A DNA stretch of 13,993 nt from TMED27 sp963922705. Its GTDB lineage: Bacteria > Pseudomonadota > Alphaproteobacteria > Micavibrionales > Micavibrionaceae. The notes under the pieces are model-generated. The model had not been told where the DNA came from. It ran no database searches and saw only the letters and a list, made by a program, of their open reading frames with translations. The stretch covers positions 1-13,993 of the forward strand of contig CAWUJS010000051.1 in the NCBI GenBank assembly GCA_963922705.1, read 5' to 3'. Each line of letters begins with the position of its first letter. The stretch's first letter is position 1. The translations under genes and the position numbers were made by a program. Shown here one piece after another: positions 1-4,890 of this stretch.

Positions 1-657
1 TAAATTATTCATGGATTGCGCGTGATTAGGGTCAAGTTCCAGCGCTTTTCGGCATTTTTCAGCCGATAATTCCAGTTGTCCTGTTTCGCGCAAGGCATTG
101 CCGAGATTATTCCATGCAAAGGCGAATTCCGGATTTATTTCCAGTGCCTTTTCCCAGGCTTCAATGGCTTCGTCTTTGCGTCCCAGCTTGACAAGAGCTG
201 TACCGAGATTGAGCCAGGCTTCGGGGATATCCGGATCGCGTTTAATGCCTGCACGTGCAGAGGTTTCGGCTTCTTCAAACCTATCGGCTAACCAGAGTGT
301 ATGCGATTTATTCCAATATGTATTGGCAAAATCAGGGTCGGTTTTTATTGCCTGATCGTAAGCTTTGAGTGCTTCTTCGGTTTTGCCGGCTTCATTGAGC
401 ATGATGCCGTAATTACACCACCATTCTGCTTGTGCTTCGTCGGATTTTACGGCTGTTTCTATTGTCCCAAGTGCGTTATTTAAATCGCCCATAAAATATG
501 ATGAAAGGCTAATGTAATAGAGGCTTTCAGGGTGGTTCGGGTATGATTTTATGATGTCTTCCAACACCATTTTTGCAACGCGGTAATTACCTTGCTGCAT
601 ATGTGATGTTGCAATGCCCAAGGCTTCGTCCAGGGTGATTTCTTGTTGTTTCATCAT
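1..657 (-). CDS. TPR-repeat protein, partial (runs off the left edge)
   Basis: Reading the minus strand from the ATG at 657 gives 219 codons open to the window edge, so only the N-terminal part is visible. After a short lead-in the protein is a chain of about six tetratricopeptide repeats, with typical consensus stretches such as AWLNLGTALVKLGRKDEAIE followed by an alanine/leucine helix and NPEF or DPNH turns. No signal peptide or membrane segment is seen, so the visible part looks cytoplasmic. TPR arrays are protein-protein scaffolds; in this kind of organism they are often fused to glycosyltransferase or sulfotransferase domains, but any such domain would lie outside the window. A second ATG follows directly (654). 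The gene begins one base after the stop of the DUF4402-like gene, with no clear Shine-Dalgarno sequence, which suggests translational coupling in a two-gene operon. The TPR call is secure; the function is unknown. Confidence 0.85.
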   Translation of the reverse strand, partial: MMKQQEITLDEALGIATSHMQQGNYRVAKMVLEDIIKSYPNHPESLYYISLSSYFMGDLNNALGTIETAVKSDEAQAEWWCNYGIMLNEAGKTEEALKAYDQAIKTDPDFANTYWNKSHTLWLADRFEEAETSARAGIKRDPDIPEAWLNLGTALVKLGRKDEAIEAWEKALEINPEFAFAWNNLGNALRETGQLELSAEKCRKALELDPNHAQSMNNL

Positions 658-658
658 A

Positions 659-1135
659 TTATTGCAAGACTGCTGTTACGCCAAAAGAGCCTGTGTAAAT
701 GCCTGCGGCTTGAGTAGCGCCAACGGTGATGGTTGCACCAATCGGAACATTGAGCGCAGGGACTGTTTGTGTGGTTGTGCAGCACCCGCCGGCATTGGTG
801 AGGATGTTAAAGCTATTGACATTCATATTCGCAGTTCCGTTGCTGATGTTAAAATTCGTACCGTTAATACTGAACTGAATTGGGCGAAAAGGGAAGCCTT
901 GTGTGACGATGCAGCGTGCCGCGGAAACTGGACCGCTTACGGAAACACAGCTTGACGCGCTTGTGCCATCAGCATTGATTGTGACTGAGCCGGCCGACCC
1001 GCAGGTTATGATTTGTCCAAAGACCAGTGGGCTTACGCAATTTAGGCTTTGCGCAAGAACCTTTGATGGTAGTGCTGCCACACATGTAGCCAATGACAAC
1101 TTGACCAACAGTTTTTTATGTCTTTTGGTTTTCAT
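659..1135 (-). CDS. Secreted DUF4402-like fimbrial subunit, Cys-rich
   Basis: This 158-residue protein starts with a basic stretch (MKTKRHKK) and a hydrophobic core, then a likely signal peptidase I site after VLA (about residue 28). The mature part is a small beta-rich domain ending in GATQAAGIYTGSFGVTAVLQ. That closing G-Y-x-G...VTAxxQ pattern is shared with the two pilin-like proteins at 2650 and 3290 and fits the DUF4402 family, which accompanies chaperone-usher loci. Unlike those two it carries six cysteines after the signal sequence (residues 33, 45, 63, 75 and a CC pair at 118-119), so disulfides and DsbA-type folding are likely. It could be a minor or tip subunit of the same pilus, placed divergently, or a free secreted protein. 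The start at 1135 has a weak AAAGG close to the ATG. It is followed one base later by the TPR gene. The subunit role is an inference from family and neighbours. Confidence 0.75.
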   Translation of the reverse strand: MKTKRHKKLLVKLSLATCVAALPSKVLAQSLNCVSPLVFGQIITCGSAGSVTINADGTSASSCVSVSGPVSAARCIVTQGFPFRPIQFSINGTNFNISNGTANMNVNSFNILTNAGGCCTTTQTVPALNVPIGATITVGATQAAGIYTGSFGVTAVLQ

Positions 1136-1273
1136 ATGCCTTTTGTATTAGAATATATTTTCTTCATTATAATATCAGCTTTATTAACGTTTATACCATT
1201 TTTATCTATAAGAAAATTTTGATAAAGTAAAATTTTACTTTGAGGGTCAAAATCCAAGACTTGAATATTTTTT
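1136..1273. promoter_or_regulatory. Divergent intergenic control region with an 18-bp palindrome
   Basis: This very AT-rich spacer separates the minus-strand DUF4402/TPR pair from the plus-strand SET-like gene. A perfect palindrome, AAAGTAAAATTTTACTTT, lies at 1224-1241. A plausible plus-strand promoter is TTAACG (1184-1189), 17 bp, TATAAG (1207-1212), which would start transcription near 1219 and place the palindrome just downstream of the start site. ATTATAAT at 1166-1173 contains a -10-like hexamer on both strands, but no good -35 accompanies either. The palindrome is seen directly; its role as an operator is an inference. Confidence 0.4.
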
Positions 1274-2464
1274 ATGGTTAAAATTTCTTCTGATAATACT
1301 CTCGTTGAAAAGAATATTGTATTTTTATGTGACGCTATCGAGCGGGCAGGCGGATATATTGCTTCTTCTGTGGAGATTATCGATCAAGCGGGGGATACTG
1401 CAATTATAGTCGGTGCAGATTTTGCAGATGATTATTTGTGTAAGCTTCCGCATGATGTTTTGATCCCCTATGATCAGTATGATTTCGATATTGAAGATGG
1501 GGATATTGTTATCGCTAATATTGACGGCGTTTCAGATTCTGCGCATTTAAAAATACTGGAAGCTATGCTGTCTCTCTATAACTTTAGCGGCAAATTTCAA
1601 AAACATCTGCAAGCGCATCCTTTGCTTTTTTATAGTGAGGCACCTGAACTTGTGCAGTATTTGATGCAAGCAAGAGAAGGTCAAGATATTGAAATTGTTA
1701 AAAATTTTATCAATAATCCGGAATATTTTGATGAGTTGGCTCTGCTCACTTTTTTTAAAAGCCGTTTATTGCATTGCCGTCTTTTTTCAAGCGAGGCGGA
1801 GCGTTCCGCTGTTTTATTTCCTGTTGCTGAATTGATGAATCATCATTATTCAGGTGCGGATTTTGAGAGTATTTACGCAGAAAAAATATCATATATGGCG
1901 ACCAAAGCTTCTATGCCCGTTTCGGGAAGCCGTGAGGCTTTTGCTTGTTACGGGCGGTTTGATGCTTTGGATACTTATCTTCATTATGGGTTTATTAATG
2001 ATGCTGCAAAATTTATCCGATCTATACCGCTTAAGATTGATCTGGGTGATATCGGTTCTATTCTTGTCAGAGGGTTTAGTGCGGCTATGCCGATGACGAG
2101 CATTCCTCATGCTTTAAAAGATCTTGCTTTTTATTTTCCGCATATAGAAAAGTGCCCAGAGCGCAACATGGTAGAGATGAGCCATGTTTATATCCCTCAA
2201 GAAAATGCACGTTTTTCTCTGCGGCGTATCTTAGAACATGTTATTACGCTATTGCGTCCTGATATTGATGATCTGGAGGGTGTGCGTATTATTGCAGAGG
2301 CTGAAGCGCAGATTCTACAACTCAATAGTGATTATTATGAGCGTGTGATATTTTTGGCTCAAAAAGATAATTTGGATGCTGCTTTGGGGCGTTACGCTGC
2401 GCAAATGGCAAAAACACAAATTCATAAAATTACGCATTACAAAAACTTAATGAGCGCTTGTTAA
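1274..2464 (+). CDS. SET-domain-like protein (RuBisCO-LSMT/SETD6 type), putative protein-lysine methyltransferase
   Basis: A 396-residue protein without signal peptide or membrane segment, so probably cytoplasmic. Three segments resemble the SET fold of the RuBisCO large-subunit methyltransferase/SETD6 type: CKLPHDVLIPY near residues 56-66 (the usual LP..LLIP element), FKSRLL at 161-166 followed by PVAELMNH at 183-190 (the usual LxPxxDxxNH, with the cofactor-binding Asn-His), and CYGRFDALDTYLHYGF at 225-240 (the usual YG..xNeeLLxxYGF, which carries the catalytic tyrosine). The helical C-terminal third would match the substrate-binding domain. The early Gly-rich cofactor motif is poor (GDTAIIVGADF), so the enzyme may be divergent or inactive. 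It stands alone between two fimbrial transcription units and could modify a surface protein or a ribosomal/translation factor; nothing here identifies the substrate. The start at 1274 is an ATG with no strong Shine-Dalgarno. The family assignment comes from motif recognition only. Confidence 0.55.
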   Translation: MVKISSDNTLVEKNIVFLCDAIERAGGYIASSVEIIDQAGDTAIIVGADFADDYLCKLPHDVLIPYDQYDFDIEDGDIVIANIDGVSDSAHLKILEAMLSLYNFSGKFQKHLQAHPLLFYSEAPELVQYLMQAREGQDIEIVKNFINNPEYFDELALLTFFKSRLLHCRLFSSEAERSAVLFPVAELMNHHYSGADFESIYAEKISYMATKASMPVSGSREAFACYGRFDALDTYLHYGFINDAAKFIRSIPLKIDLGDIGSILVRGFSAAMPMTSIPHALKDLAFYFPHIEKCPERNMVEMSHVYIPQENARFSLRRILEHVITLLRPDIDDLEGVRIIAEAEAQILQLNSDYYERVIFLAQKDNLDAALGRYAAQMAKTQIHKITHYKNLMSAC

Positions 2465-2506
2465 AAAATGTTTTTTGAGCTGCGCGTGATTTCTGCTCAA
2501 GCTTGT

Positions 2507-2556
2507 CTTAATTTAATATTAAGTTCCCTTGTAATATACTTAAAATTAAGTACAAT
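2507..2556 (+). promoter_or_regulatory. Putative pilin-operon promoter with operator-like dyads
   Basis: A candidate promoter is TTGTAA (2529-2534), 16 bp, TACAAT (2551-2556), placing the transcript start near 2563, about 87 bases before the first pilin ATG. A 7-bp-arm dyad, TACTTAAAATTAAGTA (2537-2552), fills the spacer almost exactly. A second dyad with the same CTTAA...TTAAG arms lies at 2507-2523, just upstream of the -35. The two centres are about 29-30 bp apart, near three helical turns. This geometry fits a repressor or MerR-type regulator, but no candidate regulator gene is adjacent. The sequence elements are seen; their function is inferred. Confidence 0.4.
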
Positions 2557-2649
2557 TGTATGAAACAAAGTTTGCGTAGAACGTAGAATAACGTTTCTTA
2601 CTTTGTATATTTGGGGAAAATTGAGCAAAGCCAGAATGGAGTATTTCTC

Positions 2650-3216
2650 ATGGATAAATCTTTACATAAAGTTCTTTTAGGGTCAACAACATTGCTAGCA
2701 ATTGGAGCTTCGGGTTCTGTCGCGCAGGCGGCAACGACGGGTGTTCCGATTAATGCGGAAATTGTTGGTGCAATTGACATAACGCAAACAGCAGCTATGA
2801 ATTTTGGTGCATTAACCGATTCAGGTGCCGGTGGTACAGCCGTCTTGGGGACTGGTGGTACAATTACCGGTGTGACTGGCGGCACGACAAGTGCCGGTGG
2901 TACTATTCAGGCTGGTGGTTTTACATTGAAGGCGACGACAGGGCGCAATATTGATATTACAACACCTGCCACTGTAACAATTGATGATGCTGGTGCCGGT
3001 GCACCGATGACTGTTCATTCATTTGCGCTTCTTGCTCCAGCAGGTGGTGGTGGTGGTAACAATACCGGTACAGCCGCATCTGGTGCTGCTTTGGTTGCAA
3101 GCTTGTCTGCGGCTACTGTTACTGGGTTTAGTGTTGGCGGTACACTTGTTGTTGGCGCTGCACAGGCTGCAGGTACCTACACAGGTACTGTGACTGTAAC
3201 TGCTTTATATCAGTAA
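2650..3216 (+). CDS. DUF4402-like fimbrial subunit (probable major pilin)
   Basis: I place the start at the ATG at 2650 because GGAG (2638-2641) lies 8 bases upstream and the next residues (MDKSLHKVLLGS) make a proper signal peptide; cleavage is likely after AQA (residue 27). The 188-residue precursor gives a mature chain of about 161 residues that is very rich in Gly, Ala and Thr, has no cysteine and only one lysine, and contains NFGAL early, a GGGGG turn (residues 132-136), and a C-terminal AAGTYTGTVTVTALYQ strand. NFG near the start and GxYxGxxxVTxxYQ at the end fit the DUF4402 family of Csu-like, beta-sandwich fimbrial subunits. It is first in the operon with its own promoter and Shine-Dalgarno, and a stable hairpin follows it, as expected for the most abundant subunit. 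Polymerisation by donor-strand exchange is an inference from the neighbouring chaperone and usher. Confidence 0.8.
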   Translation: MDKSLHKVLLGSTTLLAIGASGSVAQAATTGVPINAEIVGAIDITQTAAMNFGALTDSGAGGTAVLGTGGTITGVTGGTTSAGGTIQAGGFTLKATTGRNIDITTPATVTIDDAGAGAPMTVHSFALLAPAGGGGGNNTGTAASGAALVASLSAATVTGFSVGGTLVVGAAQAAGTYTGTVTVTALYQ

Positions 3217-3229
3217 AATATTCGATCCA

Positions 3230-3271
3230 TAGTTACAGAGAGTTAGAGTGTAGGTGCTATCTCTGTAACTA
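3230..3271 (+). terminator. Intercistronic hairpin between the pilin genes (attenuator-like)
   Basis: Perfect 12-bp arms TAGTTACAGAGA (3230-3241) and TCTCTGTAACTA (3260-3271) enclose an 18-base loop, followed after one C by five T residues (3273-3277). The stem is strong, but the T tract is short and runs into GGGG, so partial termination or 3'-end protection of the first pilin message is more likely than full termination. This would favour a high level of the first subunit over the downstream genes. It also lies just before the GGGG that may act as ribosome binding site for the next gene. Confidence 0.6.
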
Positions 3272-3289
3272 CTTTTTGGGGCATAGGAA

Positions 3290-3850
3290 ATGCTGGGGAC
3301 GTCAAAAAAACGTAGTCTTGTTAAGCCGCTGGTTGCATCAGCTTTAGTTTCCTTGTCATGCCTAACCTCTCAAGCCATCAGGAATGCAATTGCAAGCACT
3401 GCAACTTTGCCAATTACGGTTCGTTTAATTCGTGCTGTTGAAATTACGCTGGACGCATCTTTGGATTTTGGCACTCTTGCCATGACAACAGATCGTGCCG
3501 GCACAGCGCGGATGGATACCTCTCTTAATCGTTTAGTAATCGATAGTAACAGCTCTCTGTCATTATCTGGAGGAACGCCGCAGGTTGGACGTTTCATTGT
3601 TAAAGGCAGTTTGTATCCTGTGACTGTTAGTGTAGAGGAAACATCAGTTCAGCTAACCAACGGCGTTGACACTGTGACTGTTAACAGTTTCAATTTAATG
3701 ACAGGGGATGGCGGGGCACGTGTTACAGTCATGCCGCAAATTGGTCAAAATAGTTTCACAGTGCCTGTTGGCGCATCTCTTGCAACCAAGGCTGGTCAAT
3801 TGGACGGAACTTATGTTGGAGCAACACGAATATTCGCTAACTTTCAATAA
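3290..3850 (+). CDS. DUF4402-like fimbrial subunit (second, probably minor)
   Basis: A 186-residue precursor with a basic N-terminus (MLGTSKKRSLVKPL) and a hydrophobic stretch up to about residue 35, then a beta-rich domain. It shares family marks with the upstream pilin: SLDFGTLAM near residue 60 (the NFG-type element), VNSFNLMTGDGG at 131-142 (compare VNSFNILTNAGG in the minus-strand homologue), FTVPVGASL, and a C-terminal DGTYVGATRIFANFQ strand. It is less Gly/Thr-rich and has more charged residues than the first pilin, which fits a minor, adaptor or tip subunit. The only strong ribosome-binding candidate is GGGG at 3278-3281, immediately after the intercistronic hairpin; AGGA (3285-3288) lies too close to the ATG. 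Its place between the major subunit and the chaperone supports membership of the pilus operon; the exact role is unproven. Confidence 0.75.
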   Translation: MLGTSKKRSLVKPLVASALVSLSCLTSQAIRNAIASTATLPITVRLIRAVEITLDASLDFGTLAMTTDRAGTARMDTSLNRLVIDSNSSLSLSGGTPQVGRFIVKGSLYPVTVSVEETSVQLTNGVDTVTVNSFNLMTGDGGARVTVMPQIGQNSFTVPVGASLATKAGQLDGTYVGATRIFANFQ

Positions 3851-3956
3851 CATATAGTATACTAAAGACTTGAAAAAATGGCTTAAATCATGCTTAATTT
3901 AAAATAGCAATGTGTTTTGCGTAAAATGCCAGTGAGAGTTTGATTAAAGGATAAAA

Positions 3957-4784
3957 ATGACGGCGTTAAAAAGATTTGTAATCTTAGCATTTATGTGTGC
4001 GACATTTTTTGTTTTTAGCGCAAAGGATGCTGGTGCTGTTCGCGTTAGTCTTAAACGCATTATTTTTGAAGGTTCTACGCGTTCTGAGATATTGACTATC
4101 ATTAATAACACGGCAGAGACGCAGACATATCGGCTGGGGTGGCGGAAATATCGTATGGGTGAGAGGCATTCCTTAAAAGCGGTTGACGACGATGCGGATG
4201 ATGGGAGTATTCTATGGGCTGATAAAATGCTTCGTTTTGCGCCCAGGCGGGTTACTATCCCCGCAGGTGGTTCGCAGCAGGTTCGATTATTGCTTAGAAG
4301 GCCTGCTGATATTCAGGAAACAGAGTATAGGTCTCATTTATGGATCGTGACGGAGACAAAACCTGACAGGTTTAATATAGAACAAGATGTGGATGGGCAA
4401 TCCATTCGTCTGGCTGTTCAACCTGCGATCTCTCTTCCAGTTTTTGTCAGGCATGGAAATTTAAGTGCAACAGCGAGTATTGGCTCTCCTAAACTGGTTA
4501 AAACTGCTGAAGGTCTCAATGTTAGTTTTACGTTGAACAGGCAAGGTACGAGCAGTATTTATGGTGACTTTGATTTTACGTGTGAAGATGCTGGTAACAA
4601 TTCTGTTTTAAAACAAGTGCGCGGTATTTCTGTTTATACGGAAATAGAAAGACGCTTTTTGGATTTTGATATTCCTCTTGCGCAGGCTCAAACATGTAAA
4701 AATGTTGGTATTGAGTATAGAGCTGATCCGAGTGATCCAGATCACAAGGGTGCGACCTTAGCAACTGCAGCAGCTTCTTTGTAA
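3957..4784 (+). CDS. Periplasmic fimbrial chaperone (PapD-like)
   Basis: This 275-residue protein has a hydrophobic signal peptide with likely cleavage after AGA (residue 27). The first Ig-like domain shows the chaperone signature: SEILTIINNTAETQTYRL near 43-60, then LRFAPRRVTIPAGGSQQVRL (92-111) and ETEYRSHLWI (121-130), matching the usual P-R..-ipPG-sQ-vRl and EYR.hL elements of PapD/FimC-type proteins. The second domain contains two cysteines (C208 and one in QAQTCKNVGIEYR) that could form a disulfide. In the periplasm such chaperones complete the fold of pilin subunits by donating a beta strand and deliver them to the usher. The start is supported by AAAGGA 5-6 bases before the ATG. It is slightly longer than the usual 230-250 residues because of a C-terminal tail. 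It sits between the pilin and usher genes, as expected. Confidence 0.88.
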   Translation: MTALKRFVILAFMCATFFVFSAKDAGAVRVSLKRIIFEGSTRSEILTIINNTAETQTYRLGWRKYRMGERHSLKAVDDDADDGSILWADKMLRFAPRRVTIPAGGSQQVRLLLRRPADIQETEYRSHLWIVTETKPDRFNIEQDVDGQSIRLAVQPAISLPVFVRHGNLSATASIGSPKLVKTAEGLNVSFTLNRQGTSSIYGDFDFTCEDAGNNSVLKQVRGISVYTEIERRFLDFDIPLAQAQTCKNVGIEYRADPSDPDHKGATLATAAASL

Positions 4785-4821
4785 AAAACATCCTTTTAAA
4801 GTTATTGGTATGGTTTTTGCT

Positions 4822-4880
4822 AATGTTTACATGGGCAGGGTATATATTTTTTTATATCACGCCGAAATATCGTAAACATT
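4822..4880 (+). promoter_or_regulatory. Inverted repeat in the chaperone-usher gap
   Basis: Perfect 9-bp arms AATGTTTAC (4822-4830) and GTAAACATT (4872-4880) are separated by 41 bases that include an AT-rich self-complementary core around a run of seven T. The right arm ends two bases before GGGG (4883-4886), the only visible Shine-Dalgarno-like element for the usher ATG at 4891. Pairing could limit usher translation relative to the chaperone, or the T run could cause partial termination. The repeat is seen; its function is inferred. Confidence 0.45.
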
Positions 4881-4890
4881 GCGGGGCTGC

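Noticed and set aside
614..1151. Plus-strand open frames opposite the DUF4402-like gene
   Set aside because: They lack family resemblance, while the minus frame has a signal peptide and a clear subunit pattern; they are antisense shadows.
2475..2500. TTGAGC...GCTCAA inverted repeat as terminator of the SET-like gene
   Set aside because: The arms are only 6 bp with a 14-base loop and no T run follows, so it is too weak to call.
2611..2627. GG-N10-GC spacing (TTGGGGAAAATTGAGCA) upstream of the first pilin as a sigma-54 promoter
   Set aside because: It keeps only the GG and GC pairs; the CACG and TT elements are missing, and the implied start site would fall on the ribosome binding site of the pilin gene.
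2611..2649. TTG start giving a 13-residue longer first pilin
   Set aside because: The ATG at 2650 has GGAG at the right distance and directly begins a normal signal peptide, so the longer form is unlikely.
4879..4890. TTG start giving a four-residue longer usher
   Set aside because: The ATG at 4891 follows a GGGG element, and the TTG lies inside the inverted repeat; no ribosome binding site precedes it.
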